Shown: piece by piece, positions 34,750 through 48,869 of the stretch
How positions within the stretch are numbered: the first letter of the stretch is position 1
How the letters are laid out: every line of letters starts with the position of its first letter
Source: Nymphaea colorata
Taxonomy: Eukaryota > Streptophyta > Magnoliopsida > Nymphaeales > Nymphaeaceae
NCBI RefSeq assembly: GCF_008831285.2
Contig: NC_045145.1
Span: forward strand, 5,206,802 to 5,270,801
Direction: 5' to 3'
DNA length: 64,000 nucleotides
The notes under the pieces: model-generated
Databases searched by the model: none
Told to the model about the DNA's origin: nothing
Seen by the model: the letters and a program-made list of their open reading frames with translations, nothing else
Translations under genes and position numbers: made by a program

Positions 34750-37700
34750 CAATAAATTCATGTAGTATACAAAGAAATGCAATGTTCACCGTCAATTTAC
34801 TTCATCGATGAAAAGGTGCAAGAAAGCAAAAAAACTGATGAGAGAATTATGTGAAATCATGATAGATGTGAAAAATGATGTTAATAATGATAAAAATGAA
34901 ATAATAAATAATGATGAATTATAACAACAATAATAATAAAGTTGTAGGATGAGATACCTTTTCTAGCGGCTGTGTGGTTTCACTTTTAACAATTGGCACT
35001 AATCTGGCTTCTCCTTCTAATTCTTTTGGTATAAAGCCAATGGAAGGAATGTAGCTCGACTCGGGAGCTAAACAAGTCGAGCTCAAGCTTAATTGATAAA
35101 TTGAGTTTGTAAACTAATCGAGTTCGAGTTGGATGAACTGACTCAATCAAACTCCATTAGACTCATTTAAAAATAATAATTGTTTGGTAATTTCAAAAAC
35201 TTAAAATGGCTTAAATAAAAATATAGAAATTTAAGGCATAAAATACATATTAAATAACACCTGCTTAAATGAGCTCAAGCTCGAACTGAGACTCGATTAA
35301 GCGAGAGTCCCAGCTCGAGTTCACCTCATAAAGCTCGAGTCGAGTTCGAGCTGAGTTATATATATTTACTTCGTGCGCATCCCAAACCAATGGTAATATT
35401 GTCCTTTCTTGCCACCACTAGCTAATAGCCAATGGAGGTAAAAAGAGGGGTTAAGGGCATTTTAGTCAATTTTTTGGGGGTAATATTGTCCTTTTCTTAC
35501 CATGCTGAGCTTGTCTCCTTTGATGGAGCGGCTGATTGATGTAACATTCTAAAAGCAGGGAGGTTGACAGTAACGTCCTCAAAGTTAAAGCGTCCTTTTT
35601 GTGAAAACCGTCAAAATAGAGAGCATTTCTGTAAATTTTACAATAAATGCACTTTTCTATTTGCAAATTACTTGTAAAGAAGTATGAAAGGTCTTTATTA
35701 GATGTCATAATCATGGTACAACTAAAACGTCTTTATAATAATCACTTAATTTAATGGTCCATTAGAACAACCTTAATCATAATTAATTGATTTTTTACTT
35801 TTTTATTGTTTATTTTTCACTCCAAAAACTAAAATCAATGGCAAGTATCATCATTCTGCCGTTATACTTCTACTAAATTTGCTTTAATAATGATAATTTA
35901 AATTGGATGCAGAAGATCCCATTTTCATGATCAAAATACATTATAGTTGACTGTAAAAAGATTCCCCTTTAGCTCTTAAAAATAGCGTGCCTCCACTGCT
36001 ACTAAATTCTCTTCTATGATAATTTATATTGACTGCTAAATACCCATGTCATTAAAATATAATATACATTGACTGTAAAAAGATTCTTTCCCAAAACCCA
36101 CCCCACATGTTCCACCTTCATATACTATCTTGTTTGAGGACTATTTCTGTCATGATGCAAGAAAAGCGAGGGCATTCTAGTCATTTTGTAAAAAAAACAT
36201 TTTCTTCTTTTCCACTTTTACTTTTACAAGATTAGGTTTTTGTTGATTTTTTTTTTCAAATAATTAATTATTCAATCAATTTTTAGTTGTATGTAGGAAT
36301 GTCAAATTAGAATCGGCAATCTTTATCGTATCTACTTTTTTACATATTTGGATTTGAATAAGAACCAAGAAAAATTCTATGTCATATTTGAATCCAAGGT
36401 TGAATTCACAATTTAAATTTGGGTCTGAATTCAATTTTTAAATTTTCACACCCCAATCACAAATTGACTTTTAAACCAAATCCAAACCCCATTACAATGT
36501 CATAAAATACAACTTTTAAAATTTATGGACGTTGCATATAAAACATTTGTTATAAATCTGATCTGAATCTGAATCTAAATCCAATGGATATATACTTAAT
36601 GTGAATTTGAATCTCATCATATGTCATTTCTTAAATCCAAATCTAAACTTATTTCTTAACCAGATATCGATTTTTTTTTATATCCAATTTTTTTGAAGCT
36701 GTTCAGTTGGATATCTTACTTAAATCGGTATGTTTTTTTATTTTACAAAAAAAAAAGAAACTTTCTTTTTTCTGAGAGTTTCTTAAGTTTGTATAGTTTT
36801 ATATTGATACTTTTTTAATGTAATTTTAGGAGCTCTCATCTTTGCCAATAACAAAGAAATTCGAAACTTAAACAAGAACTAAGCTTGATCCAAGATCTTC
36901 ATGTGGACACCCTTTGCATTGGCTTTTTAATATTTGGAGCGATCACATTAAGCCAAAGGTACCAACGATTTCTCAATATGTGCGTAAATGCTTTTGATGC
37001 TATAGATACGCATAAAAATTTTAAAAAAAAATTATTGCAATATAAACAGGTTCGGTGTTATGACATTTCACCTGTAACGGTGGAATATTCAAATTAGTGA
37101 ACATGTTGCTAACCTTGGGCATCGAGCCTGCTCAGCCCTATACGGCCCAAGCTGGCCCGACATCTAAAACTCAGGCTTGTGCTCGGCCCGACTCGAAAAA
37201 CCCAAGCCCGAGCCCAGTCCGATTAAATTAAAAAATAATAATATAAAATAATACATAAAAATAATTAATTGTGACAAATAAATATATATATATAATTGAA
37301 AAGTAATTATAGGCCCATTTGGGCCGGCCCGATAACTCATCCGGCCGGCTTGAGTATCGTTTTTCCTGGCCTAGGCTTGGGCCTGAGTGGGGCCGGGTAA
37401 TGGGTATTCGGCGGCGGCTTGACAGATGCTCAAGCTTACATGTTGGTAAATGTGTTGGTACTTTACTGTTGTCTGTGGTAAAATATCAAAACAAGCAAAT
37501 CTGCATTCAAACTTATCTCTTTTATTTAATGTTTATCTTTTTCTATTTCGCTTATCGACTGGCGAAATCCCCGTCACTAGTTTACTTTTTTCAAGAAAAA
37601 AAAAATTATTTCTAGCGTGAAAGAGAGCTTCATCAAAATTGCGCAGGAGGAGGAATTGAGGAAGGAAGAGGAGGAATTGGAGAAGGAAGAAGGGTGAATC

Positions 37701-38283
37701 ATCTCAATTTTTTTTTTTCCGGGCAATCAGTTATTAACCTCTTACTCACTCAAAAAACAGGTGGGGTTTAGATTGAAGGCCACAGAAAAGCTTTTATCTA
37801 GATTGTGACCTTTTGACCTTGTTTGATTATTTGAAGAACAACTCAAGTGGGATAAGAACGTGACGTTTTTGTTCCACGGCCGTCCATGGAACTCCCAAGA
37901 CCTCCAAAAGTTGTTCTGCAAGCGCCGAAAAGGGTGACTTTGACGCGCAGGTGCTTTCTTTCTCATGCCTCATTTTGCTCACGTGGAACACGATTCTTGG
38001 TGCGGACCGATACGCCGATTCGGTTGGAAACCGATTCACAAAACATTTTTGAATCGGGCGATACAGGTCGATTTTAATTTTTTAATGACACTGTTTAATA
38101 CCAAAGATGTGATTATGCTCCCATTGTAGCCTAACTTAGACAGGCCTACCAGTTTAAAAACTGTCGTCCATGGGGACCCACTTTTTGGTGTTTGACTCAA
38201 TGTCGGAGCAAGCAGAGCCGAACAAATCTCGATCCAACTAAAACTAAGGACCAGATCGTGTCCCTATTCGAGTTCAAGTTCAA

Positions 38284-38400
38284 CGAAAGGTCGAAAAAGA
38301 TTCACGCCTAACCCGCCCTAAATGGGCCAGGGTGCCTCTTCGAGATGAACAAAAGGCTGAAAAAGGTCCATGCCTACCTCGCCCTAAATGGGCCAGGATG
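38284..38400 (+). repeat. Two-copy tandem repeat, 66-bp period
   Basis: Copies at 38284-38334 and 38350-38400 share AAAAAG-TCCA/TTCA, a CCTACC/TAACC word and CGCCCTAAATGGGCCAGG. They differ at roughly one base in seven. Confidence 0.85.
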
Positions 38401-38669
38401 GGGCCGGTCATGAGACTCACAAGGCGTCAATAAAATAATATTAAGATTAAAAAAAAAAATCGGGTGCTTAGATCACAATCTCGTGATGTAGTTGCGTGAT
38501 CACACAAGATTTTCGTTTGGTTTATGATTAAGCAAGAGCAAGTTGGATTTATGTTATTATATTTTCTTCATGGCGTATGTAAATATTAACAGCAAGTATT
38601 TTATTTCATGTGTATCAAAATAATTTGGTCATGTAGATCCATAGTATCTTGATTATATGTTAGATCTAT

Positions 38670-38719
38670 AATATAATATAACATAATATAATATAATATA
38701 ATATAATATAATATAATAT
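38670..38719. repeat. (ATATA)n / ATAAT pentanucleotide microsatellite
   Basis: About ten ATATA-type pentamers with one variant (TAACATA), in AT-rich DNA. Confidence 0.9.
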
Positions 38720-40639
38720 CTGGTGGTGAAGCCAGACATAGTTAACAGAAGGGCACTTACTATACATTTGAGAGATATTTTATATGCAAAAGTTTGTGGT
38801 TCGCCAACATGAATTATAAGGAAATTTTATGGAGCTATATGAATAATTGCCTATTTACAAGCCTACAAAAAAGTATCATTTTTATACTGACATATCAAGT
38901 CAAATTTATTCAATTATATATTGATGCTTGTTAAAATTTTAAATTTATTAGTAATGCTTTTTAATCAGAAATTATCATTTACGTAATTAAAACAGTAGTC
39001 TTTTGCGGTAGAAAGAAATTCAAAAAGCTTTAGACCCGTTCGCTAAATTAGAGTGAAAATGTTGGCCTTGGGCAAAAAGTTTCGAAACTTTATGTATAGA
39101 TTCACGTCGCCCACTTGGCAATTGTTAAAAGGAATTGGGTTTGGCATCTCGTGCTCGTGATGTATAAAAATATATACAATCACGAAACGAGCAGCCGTAC
39201 GTTCACAATGGCCTGGACTGCTGAAACGCGATGCCTTGTTGCTTCTTCTTTTAAATATTGCTGCTCTGCTTTTACAAATTCGTTTCAAATTGAATGATCC
39301 AGAGATCGCTTCTTTTTGAACGGTTTTGGTGATCCTTTCAAGCTTTGATTTTAATAATTTAGGTCTAAAAACCGCGAGGTGTCGCGACGGGTTTGGCATA
39401 ACTAGTCGGGCCACTGGATCGCATGTTCCTGGGCTCGGATTGGCTCAAGCGCGAACTCAAACATTGACATCCGGTCCAGCTTGAACTGACCCAATAACTT
39501 AGATTTAATAATATTTTATTATTTACATATAATTATATTTACATATTCTTTTGTATTAAAAAATATATATTTTTAATATTACGATCTGTCCACAACTAAG
39601 CTCAATTTTCAAGTAATCTCCTGAACTAAGATGAGTCTTGACCCGAACCCAATTATTATTGGTGATTAATCTCATAAACAAGGAGTTAAAAACTTTAATA
39701 AAACAATTTTTAATTAAATACACATAAAAAATTTTATTTTAACTCTTGTTAAAATTTTAAAATTATAATTTGGTCCTAAAACAAAAAATTATTGACTCCA
39801 CCTCCGCTCGTAAGCGCATTTTCAAGAAACGGTCGCTTTTGCCTTGGAGGATAAGATGGTCATTTACAGAAGAAAAGTTCGACCCTCCTACCGAAACCGA
39901 ATATTCTTTTATCATTTAAAATTTTCTAGTTTTCTGCTTTGACGTTAGCAAGGTCGTTACCGTACACTAACTCAATTAAATTTCGAATTGGAAAGTACGA
40001 AATCGCCCCCGCCCTTCAAATTAATAACAATCACGGACACCTTCCCTACGATTTGAAGAAGCTAAAACAAAACAACTTTGGTTACGGATTGATGAACTTG
40101 GATTTTTCTATTAAAAAATCATTTAAATATTACAGCAGACACAAACAGTTAAAAAATACTAAGATTTTAGGACCAATTTTTAGTCTCATCTCTTTAGTTA
40201 GGAATGTTCAACTAGTCGAGCAAATTCTCTCCAGAATTGAATCGAAATTCTTGAATTTGTAAATAAATCCAATATAAGTTACATGAACTTCTGCTTCATT
40301 TTGTTTGAGCTCTGCTAGCTTGTTATGAAGTTTGAATCAAGTTGGGTTGTCTTTGTTTCACTGTAGATTTGAGATTCGCAACGATTAATGGATTTAAGAT
40401 TCGATCGATTTTAAATTTATTTTAATGTAGTTTAGTTTAATAAAAAGATTTCTTAAAACACACCTTCTTATTCAGTCTTGAATTTAAAATAAGAGACTAT
40501 CAAACTCAATCTTAAAACTGTTATGAAACGTGGAATATAGAATCAAAATTAAAATCCGAATCTGGATCTGAATAGGTCTAAAAAATAATTTTGGGGTAGT
40601 TTAGTCATTTTCGATAAGGTGGGGGGGAAGACCGTTTGA

Positions 40640-41030
40640 CGGGGGGAATGACAGATGCTTTTCCACGTCTCAGCGTGGACGGCACGGATCATCGGTAAGG
40701 GGGAGAGACGGACGGTCAGGATCTGCAGCTGGGGTCTCGTTCCCGATTGGCCGAACCGGCAGCAGCCGGGCGGTTACCGGCCGGGGCCAAACTCCGCCGG
40801 TCTCCACGTGGGACCCACCTGAATACGGGAGAGTTAGGAAGCAGAGGGGAAGAACGCGTCTTTGACAAGGCCCCGGCCCTGGATATCGCCCTCCCAATTG
40901 TACCCGGTTTCTCCAGAAATAACGGGTTTGCCACCCCACCTGCGCCTCTGTCCACTTTAGGGACGAATGACCAAATATACCCCGGACTGGGCATTAAAAG
41001 ACATGGAGAGATGCTCTGATGAGAATTGCA
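40640..41030. repeat. Upstream duplication block A of the RPK2-like genes
   Basis: This GC-rich block about 1.1 kb upstream of the first kinase shares an exact 29-bp stretch (40705-40733, beginning GAGACGGACGGTCAGG) with 59384-59412, followed by similar CGATTGGC-GAACCG and further alignable sequence. A second related block (TACGGTAATCC ... GCATTTTCAGTGA, about 41540-41645) matches 61710-61798. The duplication therefore included 5' flanking DNA. Confidence 0.75.
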
Positions 41031-41753
41031 ACCAGCTGTGTTATATCTTGCTGGTAAAATTTTTAAAAAGATACTTTTTCCATGTTTTTTATTTTAAATG
41101 AAAAATGTAAAGAATAAGCTTATAAAAATTAAACCCATGAAACAAAAATGTTTAGAGATTCAAGGTCGGGTTGAATGGTAGGTGGCAGTGTTGTCGCTAT
41201 CATCTTACCCTCAACCATTTTCCTTTTTTACATATTAGTGTTTCAAACCATGTTTTTTATTTGCCATTTATACTTTGTGAGGGGTTTAAATTTTTGTGAA
41301 TTAATGCCCCTTGATAACATGATTCTTAGTTGCGCTATTGGATCTAAGATGAAAAATACTTTTCAGTTTTTCTCTTCGAAACGTTACTTGGTGGTGAAGG
41401 TTGTTTCTTATCTGAGTGTGCAGTAAAAGTGAAACCCGTATTAGGAAAATGCCTGCAGTTAAAATTACGGCTAAAAGGTTGTACCGAAAATGAATTTATT
41501 TTTTTAAGAGAGATGGGGGCACAGAGCATGTTTCCTCTGGAGGGCATTACGGTAATCCTTGAGATGCCGTACGGGAGTACCAGAAGGGCAAATATTCGGA
41601 AGACCAGGGGCATTCTTGCATTGATGAGCATTTTCAGTGACCATCGTCTTCCTCCTGGCTTCTTTTTCCAAGTCTTCCTTTCTCTCTCTCTCCTCCTTCC
41701 TTCCTTCTGATTCAGTGTGTGTGAGAGAGAGATGGCCGTCTGCTGTTGCCGTT

Positions 41754-41768
41754 AGGGTTAGGGTTTTC
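41754..41768 (+). promoter_or_regulatory. Telomere-like TTAGGGTTAGGGTTTT motif before the RPK2-like ATG
   Basis: Two AGGGTT units about 40 bp upstream of the start codon, in the likely 5' UTR. The paralogue has one unit (GGTTAGGGTTTCC, near 61885). Such telo-box words are frequent near plant transcription starts. A function is not shown. Confidence 0.4.
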
Positions 41769-41801
41769 TGAGCTGTGAGAGAAAGGGAGAGAGAGATAGA
41801 G

Positions 41802-44800
41802 ATGAATCGTCCTCCGAGAAGGCGACTCGGGGGAAACCTAACGCCGTCGGTCTGGTCGTTCCTTGTCCTACTGCTGCTGCTTCTTTTTCCCTGCCGGGGG
41901 CTAGCTGGATCCGGCTGGCGTCGCGGCGATGTTGTCGCCCTCCTGCGCCTCAAGGCCTCCCTCGACGACCCTGCGGGGATACTATCCAGCTGGAGCCCCT
42001 TGGATGCCGATGCCTGCGCCTGGTTCGGCGTCTCCTGCAACTCAGCTCGTCGAGTCATCTCGCTGAACCTGACAGCTGGAGGAGGTAAGTCTTCTGGTCC
42101 CGTTGACTCTTGCTCGGCTCCGTTGGCGCGACCCCCGGTATCAGGTGCTAAGCTTGCAGGAAAGGTTTCGCCGTCCGTCGGGAGCCTCACTGAGCTCAGG
42201 GTTCTGTCTTTTGCCTTCAACGACCTCTCTGGCGGGATTCCACGGGAAATCGGTGCCCTCCACCAGCTGGAGGTGCTTGATCTCAGCTTCAATCGGCTCT
42301 CTGGACCTATTCCTAGTGAGATTTCGAGCTGCGTAGGGTTGAATTACGTCAATTTGGCGGGGAATAAGCTTAACGGAACGATACCAGGGTCCCTGGGGTC
42401 CTTGCCGCGGTTAAGGGGGTTGTTTCTGGAGTTCAATCGGTTTTCTGGATCGATTCCGGAAGATCTGGGACGCAGTTGTGGGTACCTTGAGCGGCTTCAT
42501 CTTGCTGGAAACCGGTTATCTGGCAGTATTTCAGCGACACTAGGAAATTGCCGGAATCTGCGGTCGTTGTTGTTGTTCTCCAACAGTTTGGACGGCCCAA
42601 TTCCACCGGAACTGGGAAGGATCTCTGCGCTTGAAACCCTGGACGTTTCAAGGAACAGCCTTAGCGGGCCAGTACCATCAGAGCTTGGGAACTGCCTCCA
42701 ACTGTCGATCCTCGTCTTGACAAACGCCTACGAGTTACCATCGCTCAACTCCTCTGTTTATTCAGATCTGGAGGATGATGACAAAGGAGAGTTCAATTTC
42801 TTTGAAGGGGAAATTCCCACCAACATCACGTCGCTTCCTAAGCTTAAGATCCTATGGGCGCCTAACGCAAACTTGGTGGGCAGCATCCCTTCCCAATGGG
42901 GTGATTGCAGCAGCTTGGAAATAGTGAATTTTGCACAGAATCTCTTCATTGGTGGCATCCCTGCAGCTTTTGGGGACTGCAAGAAAATGGTTTTTCTTGA
43001 TTTGAGCTCGAACCGATTGACTGGCGGTCTCAGCGATAGGCTTCCTCTGCCATGTATGGCTGGGTTTAATGTCAGTAGGAATCTACTGTCGGGTTCCGTG
43101 CCAAGGTTTATCGATGGTGGATGTTCAAGTAATTTAAGAGCAGCAAGCACGCATGATCCATTTGATTTTGGTTCTATTTATTCGTCATTCTTTACTTGCA
43201 GTGCTTTGGTTGCTAGCTTGCTTCCTGCAATTGGGGCGGACTATGGTACTCTATTTCATGATTTTACAGGAAATAATTTTAGTGGTGACATTCCTTCTGT
43301 CCGGCTTGCCGTGGATAGGTTGGGAAGGCTCCCAGTGTATGCATTTTTGGTTAGTGGTAATCGTTTCAATGGATCGATTTCTGCTGACTTATTTGAGATG
43401 TGCAAAGACCTCAGAGGGTTTATTGTCAACTTTAGTGACAACCAATTATCTGGTGGTCTTCCTGCTGAAATTGCTGGTTGGTGCAGCTCCCTCAGGGCAT
43501 TGGATATGTCCGGTAATTCACTTGCAGGGGAAATACCGTCCAGTTTTGGGAATTTGAGTTCTTTAATTAGCCTTGATCTGAGCAGTAACAAGCTGACTGG
43601 TTCGATTCCCATGGAATTGGGTCATCTGAAGAATTTGCAGTACCTCTCACTGGCAAGAAACAACTTGACTGGCAGAATTCCCCCGGACATTGCTCTGTTG
43701 CCGTTGCTGAGGGTCTTGGCACTTGATTCTAATGGCTTGTCAGGAGAGATTCCCTGGCAGATAACAAAATTGAGGAATTTGACTGTTCTTTTACTCGATA
43801 AGAACAACCTCTCGGGCCAGATACCTTCTGATTTTGCTGAAGCGACTAGCCTTATGTCATTTAATGTGTCCTTCAATAACCTCTCTGGACCTGTACCAGT
43901 CAATTTTAGTGCGATTAAGTGTGACAGCATTATCGGAGACCCTCATCTCAAGCAGTGCCAAATTTCCCTAGTTGAATTGGCATCAACCCCTTCTGCTCAG
44001 CAGGGGCAAGGTGGGAGCCCAACAGATTCTGCTTCTCCTCCAGTAAGTCCGTCCACTGGTTTTAGTCCTATAGAGATTGCATCCATTACATCTGCATCAG
44101 CTATAGTTTTTGTTCTTTTGGTTCTTGTTCTTGTTCTTTTCTATACAAGGAGGCGTGCGTCTAGGGCAGTTGGTCAGGTGCCTGGTAGAAGGGAAGTTGT
44201 CACTTTCTCGAACATTGGAGTGACACTAACCTTCGAGAATGTTGTGCGGGCGACTGGTGGTTTTAATCCAAGCAATTGCATAGGTAATGGGGGTTTTGGA
44301 GCTACATACAAGGCCGAGATCTCCCCAGGTGTCCTGGTTGCCATAAAGAGGCTCTCTGTTGGGAGGTTTCAAGGTGTCCAACAGTTTGAAGCTGAGATCA
44401 AGACCCTTGGAAGAGCACGACACCCAAATTTGGTCACCTTAATTGGTTTTCATGCCAGCGAGACAGAGATGTTTCTTATATACAATTATTTGCCGGGAGG
44501 TAATCTAGAGAAATTTATCCAGGAGAGGTCTAAGAGAGCGGTAGATTGGAGGATGCTTCACAAGATCGCTCTGGACATTGCCCGAGCTCTCGCATACTTG
44601 CACGACGAGTGTGTTCCTCGTGTTCTTCATCGAGATATCAAGCCCAGCAATATACTTTTGGATAACAATTACACAGCTTATCTTTCAGATTTTGGGTTGG
44701 CTAGATTACTGGGCACTTCTGAAACGCATGCGACAACTGATGTGGCCGGAACTTTTGGATATGTTGCTCCAGAATATGCCCTGACTTGCCGAGTTTCGGA

Positions 44801-45104
44801 TAAGGCTGATGTTTATAGCTATGGTGTGGTGCTGATGGAGTTGCTTTCTGATAAGAAAGCGTTAGACCCATCATTTTCCTCCTATGGGAATGGGTTCAAT
44901 ATTGTTCAATGGGCCTGCATGGTTCTCAGGCACGGGAGGGCTCGCGAGTTTTTCACGGCGGGCCTTTGGGACGTAGGCCCCCATGATGATTTAGTAGAGG
45001 TATTGCACTTGGCTGTCATGTGTACAGTTGATTCCCTCTCAATTCGGCCTACAATGAAGCAAGTTGTCCAACGGTTGAAGCAACTTCAACTTCCCGCATC
45101 CTAG
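41802..45104 (+). CDS. RPK2: RPK2/TOAD2-like LRR receptor-like serine/threonine kinase
   Basis: An intronless gene of 1,100 residues, a plasma-membrane receptor kinase. A signal peptide (residues about 15-32, [15 protein letters not shown]) is followed by an LRRNT region ([26 protein letters not shown]). A long LRR ectodomain with an island-like interruption and LxGxIP repeats runs to about residue 720. The transmembrane helix is at 757-782, followed by an RRR stop-transfer. The kinase has [11 protein letters not shown] (about 827), catalytic Lys849 (VAIKRL), HRDIKPSN (Asp945), DFG (Asp963) and [11 protein letters not shown]. It is an RD kinase and looks active. Arabidopsis RPK2/TOAD2 acts in meristem CLV3-type signalling, anther and embryo development; orthology is inferred from domain layout and kinase sequence. 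The first ATG in frame is at 41802. Tandem paralogue at 61974. Confidence 0.93.
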   Translation: MNRPPRRRLGGNLTPSVWSFLVLLLLLLFPCRGLAGSGWRRGDVVALLRLKASLDDPAGILSSWSPLDADACAWFGVSCNSARRVISLNLTAGGGKSSGPVDSCSAPLARPPVSGAKLAGKVSPSVGSLTELRVLSFAFNDLSGGIPREIGALHQLEVLDLSFNRLSGPIPSEISSCVGLNYVNLAGNKLNGTIPGSLGSLPRLRGLFLEFNRFSGSIPEDLGRSCGYLERLHLAGNRLSGSISATLGNCRNLRSLLLFSNSLDGPIPPELGRISALETLDVSRNSLSGPVPSELGNCLQLSILVLTNAYELPSLNSSVYSDLEDDDKGEFNFFEGEIPTNITSLPKLKILWAPNANLVGSIPSQWGDCSSLEIVNFAQNLFIGGIPAAFGDCKKMVFLDLSSNRLTGGLSDRLPLPCMAGFNVSRNLLSGSVPRFIDGGCSSNLRAASTHDPFDFGSIYSSFFTCSALVASLLPAIGADYGTLFHDFTGNNFSGDIPSVRLAVDRLGRLPVYAFLVSGNRFNGSISADLFEMCKDLRGFIVNFSDNQLSGGLPAEIAGWCSSLRALDMSGNSLAGEIPSSFGNLSSLISLDLSSNKLTGSIPMELGHLKNLQYLSLARNNLTGRIPPDIALLPLLRVLALDSNGLSGEIPWQITKLRNLTVLLLDKNNLSGQIPSDFAEATSLMSFNVSFNNLSGPVPVNFSAIKCDSIIGDPHLKQCQISLVELASTPSAQQGQGGSPTDSASPPVSPSTGFSPIEIASITSASAIVFVLLVLVLVLFYTRRRASRAVGQVPGRREVVTFSNIGVTLTFENVVRATGGFNPSNCIGNGGFGATYKAEISPGVLVAIKRLSVGRFQGVQQFEAEIKTLGRARHPNLVTLIGFHASETEMFLIYNYLPGGNLEKFIQERSKRAVDWRMLHKIALDIARALAYLHDECVPRVLHRDIKPSNILLDNNYTAYLSDFGLARLLGTSETHATTDVAGTFGYVAPEYALTCRVSDKADVYSYGVVLMELLSDKKALDPSFSSYGNGFNIVQWACMVLRHGRAREFFTAGLWDVGPHDDLVEVLHLAVMCTVDSLSIRPTMKQVVQRLKQLQLPAS

Positions 45105-46729
45105 GAAATAGGTCCAAGTTTAACGGATTCAACTTGTGCAGAAGATGCCAGAGCTGTATATTCCCGGCCTCCACTGGAGCTTCTCAGATTTTTGTCTGTG
45201 CTCTCTTTCCATTAAAGGATGTAATATGCAAGGAGTTTTCGTGTAATCGACTGCTTTTTGTCCTATAGTGTGCACTGATGTTCACGTAGGATTCCAATGG
45301 TTTGTGAAATAAACCACAATTCTAACTTGTACTGTAAATAAACTTCTTTGCTTATTTATTTTCCGTTCATACTCGATCCTAGTAAACTGTTCCGCAGGCT
45401 CTCTCTCTCTCTCTCTCTCTAACTGCCTGCCGCCACCAGATCGTTTGGTGGATCCACGCACCCTGCCATTCTAAATGGTTAGAGCCCCGGGCGTTCACGT
45501 CGTTCTCTATTAGTTTTGTGAAAAAAATGCGTAATTGGTATGCAAATTTACATGTCCCAGGTGTAAACCGTTTTTACCTAAGCCTGATGGCAGTACAGGA
45601 GCCTTGTTAAGGGCGGTAGCAGGACCTAATTCTTCATCCTGCATCGTATTTAGTAGTTTATCACTTCACCCGTGATGTCCTGCAGTTGGTGCTGTTGTAC
45701 AGTAAAGTACTGCTCTGCGAGATGGTAACAAGGCATTTCCATACTTCTAATGGGGCAAATATTGCTGATATTCTGAAACATTGTCAAATTTGGGAGTTTA
45801 GTTGCTATTTAACAGGTCAACGCATGGTGACATTTTTTAAAGTGACAATATATCCTATTCGGCAAGTTTGTGGCCAATAGGAAATAACAACTCATGAAAA
45901 ACCAGAAATTGAGTCATATTGTTTGATGTGCGTAACCATGCTGACAGAAGTGCATGGAAAAGAATATTTGCAAAAGTTTCATGACATTTTCATGGCCAAA
46001 ACAATGACAGCATGTTTTGTTGTGGTTGAGTAGTGGTGGAGCATCAGAAATCTAAATGCATTCTCAGTTTTTTATGACCATTAGCCAGTATCTTGCCGCT
46101 GATAACTTTTTACTTTTTAGTATCCCTTGGATTTGGATTGTTAGCGAGAACAGATGGACCGGCATATGTATAAAATCTGGTCCAAATACGATCCATTTGC
46201 ACTTCTAGGCGAGTTTCTTGTCTACTGTAGCCATTTTAGCACTAAGAAATACAGAAATGGCACACATCTGTTAACAACATATATGATGTAGTTATTTTCA
46301 GTTCTCGCAGCTGCATTCCTTCATGGCAGGGACCATTTGCAGATACTCGATCCTTCTATATTCCTTTTGACACCCTTGGGTGTGCCAACTCAATGCAGCA
46401 TTTAAAACCATTAATATGAATCCTGATACGCAGTGGGGCAGCAAAGCTGGACGACGAATAAAGCAACACAAATATTACCAAGCAAATGCAGTAGATTGAT
46501 TGGTTATCTTGCTACGTATTCCAGAAAACAAGTTACTATCAAACCTTTCATTATTTCCTCAGAAAATAAGGAGAAAACTGAGCTAGTTTCTCGTTTCAAT
46601 TGCTTTCCAGAGAGTTTGACATGGTTGGAATGACAAATGAGTAGAAAAGTATTTTCGACATCCTATTTTCAGCAGAATAGTGAATATTCAGGAGGTTTCT
46701 GATGATGAATGAATTGTGGAAGAAGGAGA
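45105..46729. other. Convergent intergenic region
   Basis: Lies between the 3' ends of the kinase (+) and GDPD (-) genes. AATAAA-like words (45309, 45337) fit the kinase 3' end. A (CT)n tract is at 45399-45420. No further gene is seen; the frame at 45686-45880 has no domain. Confidence 0.55.
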
Positions 46730-48838
46730 TCAATGATGGGAGGAAGAGATCAATGCTTCGATCTTAGACAACAACTCCGATGCAGATTTTTCATCTTTAT
46801 TTGAAGGGGAGGTCCACTCTTGAAACTTATGCAAGCTTCCTGTGAAATCTGTGAATAGTCCGTCGATTCCAATCTTGTTGACCCAATAATCATACTCAGC
46901 ATAAGGATCTTGGTGGAAGTCAACATGAAGATATTCATGCTCGTTCCTGTATGTATATGGATGTACCTGAAATTTTACGGCACAGAGTTTAGCATCTCTA
47001 TAAAAGGAAGGTTGTAGGCCAGTTTTGAATTAGTTTATAAATACCGACATCAAGAACTGAAGCTAAAAAACAGTTACTAAATACCAAAACAAGCTTTTTT
47101 AAAAAAAAAAATCACCTGTAAATTGTGGGCATGTGCCTTGGCTACAAGATCAGTAGCTGCAGCTAAATGATTCCCTTTAGTTGCCACGATCGTTTCTTTC
47201 CAAGGGCCAATTCCAACTACAAAATCTTTTATGAAACCAAAGTAACTGTCTGAAGTGATCTCCAAATATGACTGCAAAATTATGGGTGTCATACAAGTAT
47301 ATGCATCTATAAACTCTTTTTTTTTTCAATAAAAATTTAGAGTCACCTACAAAGCAGCATTCACAAGCAAGTTCCTTCTTTCACAAAATAAAGAAGATCA
47401 TAGGAAAAAGGAGATTGTTAATTGTCAAAAAGAACTGATGCATCCCAACCTTATTGAAAAGCTTTAAAGAAGATTAAAATTTTTGGCAACCATTCATTTT
47501 TTATTGATTGGATTGGCATAAAAGCCCTACTCCCTAGATAGATAGAGGGCACTGTAAATATGAGAACACTATAAAAGGAACAACTGTTTTGAAATTTTGG
47601 CATCCATATCTGAGCTTCTAGGCACAAGATACTACAAACGCAGCAAGAGAATGAAAAGACAAACTGGTATCTGGAGACTGGGACAACATAAAATTTCTTA
47701 CTGCATGGCCAGCAATCCTAATAGGCATTGTAGTTGTATCACGAAGAAGGGAGGGAAGCACACCTGGTTTGTGTCTTGAGTTGGAACAGTCACATCATCA
47801 ATCAACAAGACTTTGGGTGAATTTGTCAAATTCGAAATATATACAAGAGAACTAGGAGCAAAGGATTGGATAAATATTGGCTGCTGCAGCCAGTCCTTTG
47901 ACATATATGAACCCTTGTAACCATATCTGAGAAGTGTCTCGATAACTTTGTCCTCAAACCTTTTCCCATCTGCCCATTTAACCTGAAGGAGAAAAAAACC
48001 CTAAACCATTAAAATAAGAACATCAAGTATAAAGCAATAAAGCCTGGGCGAGGAAAAGGTTATCGATCTTTTGACTAACTAGTACTCCAGGCTTGAAGCT
48101 ACAGCTGAGAACCACAAAGGTTGCGAATAAATGAGACCATTCAATTCAACAATGTTTATTATCATCAACAGGTCAAGTTTTACTATTCTATATGATGGTT
48201 AAGCAAAACATTAGAGCATCTCAAATTTATAACTTCCTGTCAAGCCAATAACACTCACTAAGGAAGAGGAACATCAAGCATATGATTGAGTTGGGGGTTT
48301 CTATAATGTTAGACTCAACAAATTGATGAGAATGACTATCATGTTTATGTATAAAAATGACCACAGTTTAGAAATAATGAGATTGCATTGGTATCAATTG
48401 CTCTCTTTCAAAATAACAAAAGTAATTAAAATAGCTTTCCATATTACGTGGTCTAAATGCACTTCTTCATTGATTTGGGCGATGAAGAGGGTTCACTTTA
48501 TCTTGCATTTTATGTGCATAGGGGATTTTGTGATAACACATCAGGCATGCGTGCAACCCAGCACTGGGCAATTTCCATGACCCAATGAGAAGGAGGGCAT
48601 GGCAGTCATTGCAAAGGGCCAGGCCTTGAGGTAAGCAGAACAGCTGTGGATGCAGATCTTGGTGGAATTAGCAAATATTCAAATGTGTGGACATTTAATG
48701 TAGAATTTCCTTAATAGCTACGTTTTATCAAAATGTAATACCATCTAGAGGGTAAAGTAAGGAAATAGTAAACAGAATTTGAGTCTAAAATGCTAAGAGC
48801 AAACTGAAGCTTCACATTATCTCTCTCTCTCTCACACA

Positions 48839-48869
<31 letters not shown>

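Larger units (their letters stand above)
34750..40600. other. Gene-poor spacer with transposon relics
   Basis: No credible gene in about 5.8 kb. 35040-35365 is rich in GAGCTCGAG/CTCGAGTT words, and 36290-36700 is AT-rich with GGATTTGAAT/GAATCCAA words like the hAT-type miniature elements elsewhere. 37110-37420 has GGCCCGA/GGGCCGG words resembling the hAT-like element at 25529-26119. Tandem repeats at 38284 and 38670 are listed separately. Confidence 0.5.

Noticed and set aside
37110-37420. GGCCCGA-rich segment considered as a second complete hAT-like element
   Set aside because: It resembles the element at 25529-26119 in words, but I could not find paired inverted ends or an 8-bp duplication.
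41504-42292. 262-codon minus-strand frame antisense to the RPK2-like gene start
   Set aside because: A shadow of the GC-rich receptor kinase coding sequence, with low-complexity composition and no independent support.
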